DNA from: an uncultured Roseobacter sp.
GTDB taxonomy: Bacteria; Pseudomonadota; Alphaproteobacteria; Rhodobacterales; Rhodobacteraceae
NCBI RefSeq assembly: GCF_947493125.1
Contig: NZ_CANLQB010000006.1
Location: 325,002-389,001, forward strand
Length of the DNA: 64,000 nt
Reading direction: 5' to 3'
This document shows positions 25,247-34,021 of this stretch, in pieces. The stretch's first letter is position 1, and the number at the start of each line of letters is the position of its first letter. The position numbers and the translations under genes were made by a program. The notes under the pieces were generated by a model. That model was not told the DNA's origin. It did no database searches and saw nothing but the letters and a program-made list of their open reading frames with translations.

Positions 25247-26295
25247 CCCGGGTCGCCATCCTCGGCGCGGGTATCGGAGCCGAACACCTCGTCGCCTACC
25301 GGACGCTACCGGATGCTTTTGACGTGACCCTGATCGTCGATCAGGACACCGCCCGCGCCGAAGCCCTGCGTGACGGGGACAGCTTCGTCGTCGCCGACAA
25401 CATCGCGACCGCGCTGCAGGATCCGACCATCGACCTGATCGACATCTGCCTGCCGCCGCACCTGCATGTGCCCGTCACACGGCAGGCGCTGGACGCGGGC
25501 AAAGACGTGATCTGCGAAAAGCCACTCGCCACCGCCATGGCCGATGTGGATCGGATCAGGCAGGCCGCGCACACCGCGCGGCGGACCGTCTACCCCGTCT
25601 TCCAATACCGCTGGGGGCCCTCGCTGGCACAGCTGCGCGCGCTGATCGCCGCGGGGCTCACAGGCCAGCCCCAGACCGCCAGCATCGAGACCCACTGGTC
25701 GCGCGGCGCTGACTACTACGCCGTGCCCTGGCGTGGCACCTGGGCCGGGGAACAGGGTGGCGCGGTGCTCGGTCACGCGATCCACAACCACGACCTGCTC
25801 ACGCATCTGATGGGCCCGGTTGCCGCGCTCTCGGCGTTCACCACCACCCGCGTGAACCCGATCGAGACGGAGGATTGCGCCGCGATCACCTTCGAGCTGG
25901 CCAACGGCGCGCTCGCCACCAGCAGCATCACGCTGGGCGCCGCCATGGATGAGACCCGCCTGCGCTTCGTCTTCGAAAACCTGACCGCCACCTCGGGCAG
26001 CACGCCCTACGCCCCCGGGGCCGCCCCCTGGAGCTTCATCGCGCGCGACCCCGCGCGACAGCCCGAGGTCGACGCGGTGCTGGCGCAGACGCCAGATGCG
26101 CCCACCGGTTTCGCGGGCTTCCTCACCGCCATCGCACAGGATCGCGCAGGCCGACCCAACAGCGCCGTCACGCTGGAGGACGGCGCAGCCTCTGTCGCCC
26201 TTGTCACCGCGATCTACCACGCCGCGCGCACGGGGGAACGCGTCACGCTCCCGATCACGCCCGATCACCCGCTCTATGAAGGATGGCAGCCATGA
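25243..26295 (+). CDS. Gfo/Idh/MocA family oxidoreductase D
   Basis: 350 residues; ATGA overlap with the preceding gene. AILGAGIGAEHLVAYRTL is the nucleotide-binding start, VICEKPLATAMADVDRI carries the family Lys (near residue 94), and GGAVLGHAIHNHDLLTHLMG the His-x-x-x-His/Asp substrate region (near residue 178). It ends inside the uxuA start. As third in a row of fused or paired enzymes it probably acts on the same or a successive intermediate. Confidence 0.88.
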   Translation: MTRVAILGAGIGAEHLVAYRTLPDAFDVTLIVDQDTARAEALRDGDSFVVADNIATALQDPTIDLIDICLPPHLHVPVTRQALDAGKDVICEKPLATAMADVDRIRQAAHTARRTVYPVFQYRWGPSLAQLRALIAAGLTGQPQTASIETHWSRGADYYAVPWRGTWAGEQGGAVLGHAIHNHDLLTHLMGPVAALSAFTTTRVNPIETEDCAAITFELANGALATSSITLGAAMDETRLRFVFENLTATSGSTPYAPGAAPWSFIARDPARQPEVDAVLAQTPDAPTGFAGFLTAIAQDRAGRPNSAVTLEDGAASVALVTAIYHAARTGERVTLPITPDHPLYEGWQP

Positions 26296-27470
26296 AACAA
26301 TGCTGGCGCTGGTTCGGCCCACAGGACACCGTGGCACTGCCCGATCTGCATATGGTGGGCGTCGAGGGGATCGTGACCGCCCTGCACCACATCGCGCCGG
26401 GCGCGGTCTGGCCCGATCCGGAGATCGCCAAGCGGCAGAAGACGCTGAGCGCCGCAGGCTTCGCCTGGGATGTGGTCGAAAGCCTGCCCGTCTCCGAAGC
26501 GATCAAGACCCAAGGCGCCGAGGCCAGGCAGCACATCGCAGCCTATAAGGAAAGCCTCGAAGCACTCGCCCGGCACGGCATTGAAACCGTCTGCTACAAC
26601 TTCATGCCGATCCTCGACTGGACCCGCACGACCCTGCGTGCCCCACAACCGCACGGCGGCACGGCCATGCTGTTCGAGCTGCTGGCCTTCAGCGTCTTCG
26701 ATCTGCACATCCTCGCGCGCGCGGGCGCGGAGCAGGATTACTCCGAGGCCCAGCGTTCCGCCGCCGCCGCGCGCTTTGCCGAGATGTCGGGGGCCGAGCG
26801 CGTGGCGCTGAAGAGCAACATCGTTGCCGGGCTGCCCGGCGCCAATGACACCTGGACCGTTGAGGATGTGCGGACACAGCTCGCCAGCTATGCCGCGATC
26901 ACGCCCGAGCGTCTGCGTCAGAACCTCATCGACTTCCTCTCGGAGGTGGTGCCCGTGGCCGAGCGCCTTGGCCTGCGGCTCTGCTGCCATCCGGATGACC
27001 CCCCCTTTGGCCTGCTCGGCCTGCCCCGTGTGATGTCGAGCACCGGGGACTACGCTGCCGTGCTGGAGGCCGTCGACAGCCCGGCGAATGGCGCGACGCT
27101 CTGCACCGGCTCGCTTGGCGTGCGCGCCGATTTCGATGCGCCGGGGTTTGTCGCGCGGCTCGGCGACCGCATCCACTTCGTGCACCTGCGCAATACGCAG
27201 CGCCTCAGCGATGACCCGCAGCGCCCGGACTTTTTCGAGGCGGCGCATCTGGAAGGCGACACAGACATGGTCGCCGTGATCCGTGCGCTGGTGGCCGAAG
27301 AGCAGCGCCGCAAAGCCGCGGGCCGCGCGGATTGGCAGATCCCCATGCGCCCCGATCACGGGCAGGAGCTGCTCTATGACCGGGAGGCCGACAGCATGCC
27401 CGGCTATCCCTTGATCGGACGCATGCGCGGGCTGGCAGAGCTGCGCGGGATCATGGCGGCGGTCGGATGA
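26292..27470 (+). CDS. uxuA: Mannonate dehydratase
   Basis: 392 residues; the ATG at 26292 overlaps the previous stop (ATGA), which favours it over an ATG nine bases upstream. UxuA features are MKQCWRWFGP at the start, TVCYNFMPILDWTRT, the metal-binding LCCHPDDPPFGLLG with Cys and His (near residue 237), and HFVHLRNT further on, ending MRPDHGQ. Length matches E. coli UxuA (394). It dehydrates D-mannonate to 2-keto-3-deoxygluconate, feeding KdgK. It is the last gene of this plus-strand run; rmuC lies convergent beyond. Confidence 0.95.
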   Translation: MKQCWRWFGPQDTVALPDLHMVGVEGIVTALHHIAPGAVWPDPEIAKRQKTLSAAGFAWDVVESLPVSEAIKTQGAEARQHIAAYKESLEALARHGIETVCYNFMPILDWTRTTLRAPQPHGGTAMLFELLAFSVFDLHILARAGAEQDYSEAQRSAAAARFAEMSGAERVALKSNIVAGLPGANDTWTVEDVRTQLASYAAITPERLRQNLIDFLSEVVPVAERLGLRLCCHPDDPPFGLLGLPRVMSSTGDYAAVLEAVDSPANGATLCTGSLGVRADFDAPGFVARLGDRIHFVHLRNTQRLSDDPQRPDFFEAAHLEGDTDMVAVIRALVAEEQRRKAAGRADWQIPMRPDHGQELLYDREADSMPGYPLIGRMRGLAELRGIMAAVG

Positions 27471-27560
27471 GGGGACCGGGCGCCCGACGCGCGCTGCGGT
27501 GAGGTTTTGGCAAGACTTGCGGGCGCGCGCTCTGTTAACCCGGCCCCGACCGACGCGCGC

Positions 27561-27604
27561 ACCGACAAAATACCGACGTGATACCGACGTGATACCGACA
27601 CGGG
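27561..27604. repeat. Four 11-bp tandem units beginning ACCGAC
   Basis: Units start at 27561, 27572, 27583 and 27594: ACCGACAAAAT, ACCGACGTGAT, ACCGACGTGAT, ACCGACACGGG. The period of 11 is close to one DNA turn. They lie in the 217-base gap between the 3' ends of uxuA and rmuC, so they are not in a normal promoter position. No coding frame across the gap looks real. Confidence 0.75.
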
Positions 27605-27687
27605 TTTTGCCATGGCAGGCCGTGTTAATGGGTCGATTCGCCGGATTTCGCAAAACCGCGGATCGGCGTGTTGCGCGTCCGGTCTGT

Positions 27688-28923
27688 TTACGGCTTCGGA
27701 CGGCTGAGTGTGACGGCGGCTTCTTCCTCGGGTGAGAGCTCGGCAAAATCGAAGCTGTCGAGCCGCGCGGCGCGCTTCCCGGCCCGCTCCGCCGCCGTGC
27801 CGATGCCATCGAGGTCTTCGCGGGCCTGCCGGAAGTGGGTGTCGAGTTTCCCAACCCGCGTGACCACCAGTTCGACGTCCCGATGCAGCTGCTTCAGCGT
27901 CTTGCGAATGGCCCCTGCCTGCTCCCGCATCCGCGCGTCCTTCAGGATCGCCCGCATGGTGTTCAGCGTCGCCATGCAGGTGGTGGGCGAAACGATCCAG
28001 ACCCGCGCGTCGAACCCCTTGCGCACCAGCTCCGGGAAGTTCGCGTGCAGCTCCGCATAGACCGCCTCGGAGGGCAGGAACATCAACGCGCCATCCGCCG
28101 TTTCACCGTCCAGAATGTATTTCTCCGAGATGTCCGCAATGTGTTTGGTGACGGCCACTTTCATCTTGGCGACAGCGTCTTTCAGCGCCGGTTCGGTCTT
28201 GGCCGCCCGCAAGGCCTCGTAGGCCTCGAGTGGAAATTTACTATCAATAACAATGGGTCCCGGCGGGTTGGGCAGATGGATCATGCAATCGGCGCGCTTG
28301 CCGTTGCTCAAGGTCGGCTGCCAGGCGTAGCTGTCCGCGGGCAGGGCTTTCGAGACGATATCGCGCAGCTGGATCTCGCCGAACGCTCCGCGGGTCTGCT
28401 TGTTGCTGAGGATATCCTGCAAGCTCAACACATCCCCCGAGAGCTTGGTGATATTGTCCTGCGCCTTGTCGATGGCCGCCAGCCGCTCCTGCAGCTGCGT
28501 CAGGCTCGTGGTGGTCTGCTTCGACGACCCGTGCAGCGTCTCTTTCATGCGCTCCTGCATCTCGGCGAGCGACCGGGCCGAACGTAGGGCGTTGTCTGCC
28601 AGCCGGTCCTGCATCTGCTGCTGCACCGTGGAAAGCCGCGCCTCGACCGTCTGGATCACCTGCGCCTGTGCTGTGGCCTGGGTGTCAGAGACCATCTGCA
28701 ACCCGCCGCGCAGTTGCTCCTGCCCCTGGCCGAGCTGTTGCACATGCTGTCCCAGAGCCCCGACTTGCTGCACCAGAGGGGCGGTGAGCGCCGCACTCCG
28801 ACCCGCCGCCCGCACCGCCATGATCAGCAGCAGCAAGACCAGCAGCACAAGGGCGCTTCCGGCCAGCGCAGCGATCACCAGCGGGTCACTCAGGGCATAG
28901 GATTGTCCTGCAATTTCAATCAT
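27688..28923 (-). CDS. rmuC: DNA recombination protein RmuC homologue
   Basis: 411 residues. One N-terminal membrane helix (about residues 15-38, IAALAGSALVLLVLLLLIMAV) is followed by a long Gln/Leu-rich coiled-coil region (about 45-160) and the RmuC nuclease-like domain: RGAFGEIQLRDIV, PIVIDSKFPLEAYEAL and VWIVSPTTCMATLNTMRAI. RmuC limits inversions at short inverted repeats; its enzymatic activity is not settled. The ATG overlaps the mutL stop by four bases, giving a coupled DNA-repair pair. Confidence 0.92.
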   Translation of the reverse strand: MIEIAGQSYALSDPLVIAALAGSALVLLVLLLLIMAVRAAGRSAALTAPLVQQVGALGQHVQQLGQGQEQLRGGLQMVSDTQATAQAQVIQTVEARLSTVQQQMQDRLADNALRSARSLAEMQERMKETLHGSSKQTTTSLTQLQERLAAIDKAQDNITKLSGDVLSLQDILSNKQTRGAFGEIQLRDIVSKALPADSYAWQPTLSNGKRADCMIHLPNPPGPIVIDSKFPLEAYEALRAAKTEPALKDAVAKMKVAVTKHIADISEKYILDGETADGALMFLPSEAVYAELHANFPELVRKGFDARVWIVSPTTCMATLNTMRAILKDARMREQAGAIRKTLKQLHRDVELVVTRVGKLDTHFRQAREDLDGIGTAAERAGKRAARLDSFDFAELSPEEEAAVTLSRPKP

Positions 28924-30740
28924 GTGCGGCCAAAGAGGCGTTCGATGTCACTGAGCTTCAACTCCACATAGGTCGGGCGCCCGTGGTTGCATTGCCCCGA
29001 GTGCGGTGTCTCCTCCATCTCGCGCAGAAGCGCGTTCATCTCTTCCGCCCGCATCCGCCGACCGGACCGGATCGAGCCGTGGCAGGCCACCCGGCTGAGG
29101 ATCGCCTCCACGCGCGCCTGAACGGTGTTGGAGCTGTTCTGATCGGCCAGTTCATCGAGGATGTCGAGGATCATCGCGCGGGCCTCCACCGGGCCCAATA
29201 TGGCGGGCGTCTCCCGGACGGCGATGGCGCCACGTCCAAATGGTTCAATGGATAAACCAAATGTTTCGAGATCCTCGGCCACCTCCATAAGGCGGGCACA
29301 GTCACCGTCCGACAGTTCCACGATCTCCGGAATGAGAAGGGCCTGCCGTGCCACGCCAGCTTCGGCCATCTGACGTTTGAGCTTTTCATAGACCAGCCTT
29401 TCATGAGCGGCGTGCTGATCCACGATCACCATGCCTGTGGCCGTCTGCGCGATGATGTAGTTTTCGTGAACCTGCCCGCGGGCCGCGCCCAGCGGATAGT
29501 CCTGCGTTTCTTCGGAGCGGGTGTCGTCCGTGATTTCAGCGGCGTCGACCCGCCCCCAGACTGCTGCGGTCTCGGCGAAGGCGGGCGCGGCGGGTGCGGG
29601 TGCGGGCCGGTCCATCTGATAGACCCTTGCGGGTACCGCCTCTGGCTGCATCGCGCCCAGCGTCGCGCCCGCGACCGTCGTGGAGGCCCGGTGACCCGCG
29701 TCTGCCAAGGCATGGCGCAGGGCGGACACGATCAGGCCCCGTGCAACGCCCGGGTCACGAAACCGGACCTCGGACTTGGCGGGATGAACGTTGACGTCGA
29801 CGAGCCTGGGGTCGCAGTCGATGAAAAGCGCCGCCGCCGGATGGCGGTCCCTGCTGAGAAAGTCGAAATAGGCGCCGCGCAGCGCTCCGACGAGAAGCTT
29901 GTCGCGAACGGGCCGGCCATTCACGAACAGATGCTGCGCCACGGCAGAGCCCCGCGAGTAGGTCGGCAAGGCCGCAAACCCCGTCAGATGCAGCCCTTCC
30001 CGCTCCGCATCGATCGCAAGTGCATTCTCTGCAAACTCCCGACCGAGGACACGGGCGAGCCGGCCGCGCAACGCACCGAAGAGATCGCCCTGCTCCGCGT
30101 CGGCTCGAAAGACCTCGCGCGACCCACCCTCGCCGGAGACGTCGCTCAGGATGAACTGAACAAAGGGTTCGGCCATCGCGAGCCGCTTGATCACGTCGAG
30201 GATCGCCTGGCTTTCGGCCCGATCGGTGCGCAGGAATTTCAACCGCGCGGGTGTCGCGAAAAAGAGATCACGCACCGTGACCGTGGTGCCGTGATTGAGC
30301 GCCGCGGGTCTCGGCGTCTCCATCTTGCCGCCCGTGACGGATACCGAGATACCCGGTGCACCGTCGGCTTTGCTGGCCAGCGTCAGACGGCCCACGGCGG
30401 CCAAGGAGGGCAAGGCCTCGCCGCGAAATCCAAACGTATGGATGTCGAGCAGGTCGGAGCCGTCGATTTTCGAGGTTGCGTGACGTGACAGCGCGAGGGG
30501 CAAGTCCCGCTCTGTCATGCCGCAGCCGTCGTCCTGCACCCGGATCAGGGTCTTGCCGCCGTCGGCGTAGTCGACGATAACCCGACGCGCGCCCGCATCC
30601 AACGCATTCTCAACCAGCTCCTTTACCGCGGATGCCGGGCGTTCGACCACCTCTCCGGCGGCGATGCGGTTGATCGCAGCGTCATCGAGTTGGCGGATGA
30701 CAGGGCGGTCGTCGCCTATATTGGGGTCAAGGGAGGCCAT
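28920..30740 (-). CDS. mutL: DNA mismatch repair protein MutL
   Basis: 606 residues. The N-terminal GHKL ATPase has NRIAAGEVVERPASAVKELVENALDAG (Glu/Asn motif I, broken here for length: residues about 25-51), DDGCGM and HTFGFRGEAL. The C-terminal domain holds DQHAAHERLVYE, which fits the endonuclease motif DQHA(X)2E(X)4E (near residue 430), and ACHGSIRSG plus QCNHGRPT metal-site pieces. It is therefore the nicking type of MutL found in bacteria without MutH. It matches the family's usual 600-650 residues. Confidence 0.95.
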   Translation of the reverse strand: MASLDPNIGDDRPVIRQLDDAAINRIAAGEVVERPASAVKELVENALDAGARRVIVDYADGGKTLIRVQDDGCGMTERDLPLALSRHATSKIDGSDLLDIHTFGFRGEALPSLAAVGRLTLASKADGAPGISVSVTGGKMETPRPAALNHGTTVTVRDLFFATPARLKFLRTDRAESQAILDVIKRLAMAEPFVQFILSDVSGEGGSREVFRADAEQGDLFGALRGRLARVLGREFAENALAIDAEREGLHLTGFAALPTYSRGSAVAQHLFVNGRPVRDKLLVGALRGAYFDFLSRDRHPAAALFIDCDPRLVDVNVHPAKSEVRFRDPGVARGLIVSALRHALADAGHRASTTVAGATLGAMQPEAVPARVYQMDRPAPAPAAPAFAETAAVWGRVDAAEITDDTRSEETQDYPLGAARGQVHENYIIAQTATGMVIVDQHAAHERLVYEKLKRQMAEAGVARQALLIPEIVELSDGDCARLMEVAEDLETFGLSIEPFGRGAIAVRETPAILGPVEARAMILDILDELADQNSSNTVQARVEAILSRVACHGSIRSGRRMRAEEMNALLREMEETPHSGQCNHGRPTYVELKLSDIERLFGRT

Positions 30741-30794
30741 ACCGCTAAGTGTAGCATGGCCTCCAACGATTCTGAAACCGGATTCGCGGCAAAC

Positions 30795-30868
30795 GGTGGC
30801 CCAAGGCCCACCTTACCTATCAGTGACGACCGGTTCGCCCGGCAGGTAGGGTGGGCTTTCAGGCCACC
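30795..30868. repeat. Pair of inverted hairpin elements between puuD and mutL
   Basis: GGTGGCCCAAGGCCCACC with a TTACCT tail (30795-30818) is repeated in inverse at 30844-30868, whose minus strand reads GGTGGCCTGAAAGCCCACC then CTACCT. Each unit folds on itself (GGTGG/CCACC), and the two can also pair with each other. The second unit begins five bases past the puuD stop on the minus strand, so the array may end the puuD transcript or be a dispersed repeat. Confidence 0.6.
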
Positions 30869-30873
30869 CCGGC

Positions 30874-32097
30874 TTAGTCTTGCATCGCGGCGCGGTACCA
30901 CGCGGTGATCTGCGCGCGCTCGCTCTCTTCCATGTAGGACAGGTTGGCCGGTGGCATGGCGTGGCTGAGGCCGGCCTGCAGGTAGATCGCCCGGGCCTGT
31001 TGGGCGATCTGGTATTCGGTCTCCAGCCGGACGCCCTTCGGAGCCCAGTGCAGACCCTCCCACACCGGCTCCTGCGCATGGCACATCGAACAGCGGCCGA
31101 GCACTATGTCCTGCACATCGGCAAACCCCTCGGCCTCCGCGAACCGCAGGCCCGCCCCCTGAGCCCGCTCGGGCGCATCGACGGTCACCGCGGGTGCAGT
31201 CGACAGCCAGATGATCGCGATGAAGATCAGGGTGGTCGCAGCCCAGGTCCAGTGCGGATGTCCGGCACGCGCGTGCATGGAGTTGAAATAGTGGCGGATC
31301 GTGACGCCCATCAGAAATACCAGGCTGGCGATCACCCAGGTGTAGGGTGTCGCGAAAGCCAGCGGATAATGGTTGCTCAGCATCAGGAAGATCACGGGCA
31401 GCGTCAGATAGTTGTTGTGCGTGCTGCGCTGCTTGGCGATCTTGCCGTACTTGGCATCCGGCGTCCGGCCCGCGATCAGATCATCGACCACGATTTTCTG
31501 ATTTGGGATGATGATCATGAAGACATTCGCGCTCATGATCGTCGCCGTAAACGCCCCGAGGTGCAGCATCGCCGCGCGGCCTGAAAACACGGATGTATAG
31601 AAATAGGACATCAGGACCAGCACACCGAAGAGCGCCACCATCAGCATGGTCTGATCTGCATCCACGAACACCCGGCAAAGCGTGTTGTAGATGATCCAGC
31701 CAAAGGCAAGAGATGCCAGCGAGAGGCCGATGGCTTGCCAGGGTGCGAGATCCGCGACTGTGGGATCGATCAGGTAGAACTCCGCTCCCAGATAGTAGAC
31801 CAGCACCAGCAGGACAAATCCGCTGATCCAGGTCCAATAGCTCTGCCATTTGTGCCAGATCAGGCCGTCAGGCATGTTCTTTGGCGCGACCAGATACTTC
31901 TGAATGTGATAAAAGCCGCCCCCGTGTACTTGCCATTCTTCCCCATCTGCCCCGCTTGGCAGGTTGCGATCACGGTGCAACCCCAAATCCAGCGCGATGA
32001 AGTAGAAGGAAGATCCGATCCAGGCAATGCCAGTTATGACGTGCAGCCAGCGCACGGCAAACTCGATCCAGGCGCCGGCCACGGCCAGGTCATACAT
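30874..32097 (-). CDS. puuD: Membrane urate hydroxylase PuuD with cytochrome c domain
   Basis: 407 residues. About eight hydrophobic helices form the DUF989-type N-terminal domain (for example WLHVITGIAWIGSSFYFIAL and YWTWISGFVLLVLVYYLG), with several conserved His residues such as HGGGFYHIQKY. The C-terminal part is a cytochrome c domain with the haem motif CSMCH near residue 340 and the distal Met in HAMPPANLS. PuuD oxidises urate to 5-hydroxyisourate, passing electrons to cytochrome rather than oxygen. It lies beside a urate/xanthine permease gene and the downstream enzymes. Confidence 0.95.
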   Translation of the reverse strand: MYDLAVAGAWIEFAVRWLHVITGIAWIGSSFYFIALDLGLHRDRNLPSGADGEEWQVHGGGFYHIQKYLVAPKNMPDGLIWHKWQSYWTWISGFVLLVLVYYLGAEFYLIDPTVADLAPWQAIGLSLASLAFGWIIYNTLCRVFVDADQTMLMVALFGVLVLMSYFYTSVFSGRAAMLHLGAFTATIMSANVFMIIIPNQKIVVDDLIAGRTPDAKYGKIAKQRSTHNNYLTLPVIFLMLSNHYPLAFATPYTWVIASLVFLMGVTIRHYFNSMHARAGHPHWTWAATTLIFIAIIWLSTAPAVTVDAPERAQGAGLRFAEAEGFADVQDIVLGRCSMCHAQEPVWEGLHWAPKGVRLETEYQIAQQARAIYLQAGLSHAMPPANLSYMEESERAQITAWYRAAMQD

Positions 32098-32131
32098 CAG
32101 CTACATCCTTTCAGACCGGTGGCGGCCTCCG

Positions 32132-32154
32132 GCGGGAGTATTTCAGGACGGGTG
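32132..32154 (+). repeat. GAGTATTTTTGG interspersed repeat, degenerate copy
   Basis: GCGGGAGTATTTCAGGACGG followed by GTG, sharing GAGTATTT and the GGAnGGGTG end with the other copies. It lies in the 68-base gap between the permease and puuD genes. Confidence 0.45.
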
Positions 32155-32165
32155 ATACCAGTCTG

Positions 32166-33485
32166 CTAGACATCATCCGGCAAGGCAAGATTGAGGATGA
32201 TCGCCACAAGCGCGGTCGGCGCAACTGCCGACGTGGCCAGGGTGTTCACCACACCGGGCAGGTATTGCACGGCGGTGGGCACCAGGTTCAATCCCAGACC
32301 AGCAGCGAGTGAGACGGCGATGATGACCATATTGCGGCGGTTCATGTCGACCTCGCTCAGCACATTGAGACCTGCAGAGGCCACCATGCCAAACATGACG
32401 ATCACGCCACCGCCCAGCACGGGCAGAGGCATGGAGGCGATGACCGCACCGATCTTGGGCAGCAACCCGCAGACAATCAGCACTAGCGCGCCGATCGTGA
32501 CAACATGGCGGCTCATGATGCCGGTCATGCCGACAATGCCGACGTTCTGGCTGAAGGAGGTGTTGGGCAACCCGCCGAAGACGCCCGCAACGGCGGTGCC
32601 GAGGCCATCCGCGTAGGTCGCGCCGGAGATCTCGGCGTCGGTCGCTTCGCGGCCCGCTCCGGCCTTTGTGGTGGCGGAGGCATCGCCCACCGTCTCGATG
32701 GCCGAGACAATGGAGACCAGCGTAACCGCGATCACCGCGCCCAGAGAGAACTCGAAGCCGTAAGGCAAAGGCGTGATCGTCGTGATCCAGCTTGCGTTGG
32801 CAACCGGGGCGAAGTTCACCATGCCGAGCGCCAACGCCAGCAGGTAACCGACGATGAGCCCCACGAGAATTGCAGCGTTCGACAAGGTGCCCTTGGTGAA
32901 GAACTTCAGCACCAGGGCCACGACCACAACGCTCAGCGCCACAGACCAGTGCATGAGAGAGCCGAAGCTTTCCGCCTCCATCTGGAACTTGGCCGCTCCG
33001 CCAGCGGCGTATTTGATGGCGACCGGGATCAGGTAGAGCCCGATGGCGAGGATCACGAGACCGGTCACCAGCGGCGGGAAGAGCCAGCGCAGGTGCTTGA
33101 TGAAGGCGCCCAGCACGAAATGCACGCAGCCGCCAATGATGCAGGCCGAAAGCGCCACACTCAGCCCCTGCGTGGCGGCCACGCCCGCCAGCACACCCAC
33201 AAAGGCGAAGCTGGTGCCCTGCATGATCGGGAGCCGGGCACCGATGGGGCCGATGCCGATGGTCTGGAACAGGGTGGCCACACCGGCAAACAACATCGCC
33301 ATTTGGATCAGATAGACCTGCTCGGGCCCGCCGAACGCGAGGCCCGCGGCGCCCGCGACGATGATCGAGGGTGTGACATTGGAGGCAAACATCGCCAAGA
33401 CGTGCTGCAACCCCAATGGGACAGCCTGGACCAATGGAGGCGTTTCATCCGGGTCACTGTAAAAGCCTGCGCGCATGTCGGTCAT
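32166..33485 (-). CDS. Nucleobase:cation symporter-2 family permease (urate/xanthine)
   Basis: 439 residues with about 12-14 hydrophobic helices. NCS2 features include the N-terminal PLGLQHVLAMFASNVTPSI, IMQGTSFAFVGVL, SIVSAIETVGDASATT with the conserved Glu of the substrate site (near residue 265) and GLPNTSFSQNVGIVGMTG. NCS2 proteins carry xanthine, urate or uracil with protons. The gene is bracketed by urate-degradation genes on the same strand, so urate or xanthine import is most likely. Confidence 0.92.
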   Translation of the reverse strand: MTDMRAGFYSDPDETPPLVQAVPLGLQHVLAMFASNVTPSIIVAGAAGLAFGGPEQVYLIQMAMLFAGVATLFQTIGIGPIGARLPIMQGTSFAFVGVLAGVAATQGLSVALSACIIGGCVHFVLGAFIKHLRWLFPPLVTGLVILAIGLYLIPVAIKYAAGGAAKFQMEAESFGSLMHWSVALSVVVVALVLKFFTKGTLSNAAILVGLIVGYLLALALGMVNFAPVANASWITTITPLPYGFEFSLGAVIAVTLVSIVSAIETVGDASATTKAGAGREATDAEISGATYADGLGTAVAGVFGGLPNTSFSQNVGIVGMTGIMSRHVVTIGALVLIVCGLLPKIGAVIASMPLPVLGGGVIVMFGMVASAGLNVLSEVDMNRRNMVIIAVSLAAGLGLNLVPTAVQYLPGVVNTLATSAVAPTALVAIILNLALPDDV

Positions 33486-33532
33486 CTTGATATCCCTGTC
33501 TTGCTATGGCCGCTCTGCGGCGGCTTTGGACG

Positions 33533-34021
33533 TTATGAAACCACCAAATAGGGCGGATCAAGCAAAACCTCGTGCAAATTGGGCGTTTCACCAATTCGGT
33601 CCACGACTGCAAAAATACCGGGCGCTGAAAGCGGTGTCAGCACCCCGTGCCAGGTGCCGCGATGCAGGTTGATGCCCTGGTACGGTGCGGTCAGAAAGGC
33701 ACTTGGCGTGCCCGGCTGACCGCCCTCATCCGGTGCAACGGTGACGAGGAAGGGCGCGGGCGTCATCGGCACGAATGCCTGACTGCCCTCAGGGTGCTGC
33801 TCCAGTAGGTCGAGTGTGTAGGGCAGGCTGCGCGCTTCGGCGTTGAAAAGGCTCAGTCCTGCACGGCCGTCTGGCCCAAATTCCATCCGTGCCCGATCAT
33901 GAAACCGCCCGCACAGGCCTGCGTTGATCAGTCTGTCCGGCGGGCCTGCGCACTCCAGCACATCGCCAAACGGCGCAAAGGCCTCTGCCGTCAGCGGCGC
34001 GCAGGTGAGTGTCCGGTTCAC
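33533..34021 (-). CDS. allA: Ureidoglycolate lyase
   Basis: 162 residues from a GTG whose last bases overlap the upstream stop (GTGA). The AllA fold is seen in LTAEAFAPFGDVLE at the N-terminus, GLSLFNAEARSLPYTLDLLEQHP and the conserved YQGINLHRGTWHGVLTP with catalytic-site His residues (near residue 118). Length fits the usual 160-170. It splits ureidoglycolate to glyoxylate and urea, the last step of the pathway encoded here. A longer upstream reading frame exists but would run deep into the neighbouring gene. Confidence 0.92.
   Translation of the reverse strand: MNRTLTCAPLTAEAFAPFGDVLECAGPPDRLINAGLCGRFHDRARMEFGPDGRAGLSLFNAEARSLPYTLDLLEQHPEGSQAFVPMTPAPFLVTVAPDEGGQPGTPSAFLTAPYQGINLHRGTWHGVLTPLSAPGIFAVVDRIGETPNLHEVLLDPPYLVVS

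Noticed and set aside
3018..27470. Horizontally acquired catabolic island
   Set aside because: No integrase, tRNA target, direct repeat or clear composition change was seen at its borders; codon and GC style match the flanks by eye.
27561..27604. CRISPR-like array
   Set aside because: Units are 11 bases long and contiguous, with no spacers and no cas genes.
27499..27735. Possible small protein across the uxuA-rmuC gap
   Set aside because: The frame runs through the ACCGAC tandem repeat and the rmuC 3' end, is Arg-rich and has no ribosome-binding site.
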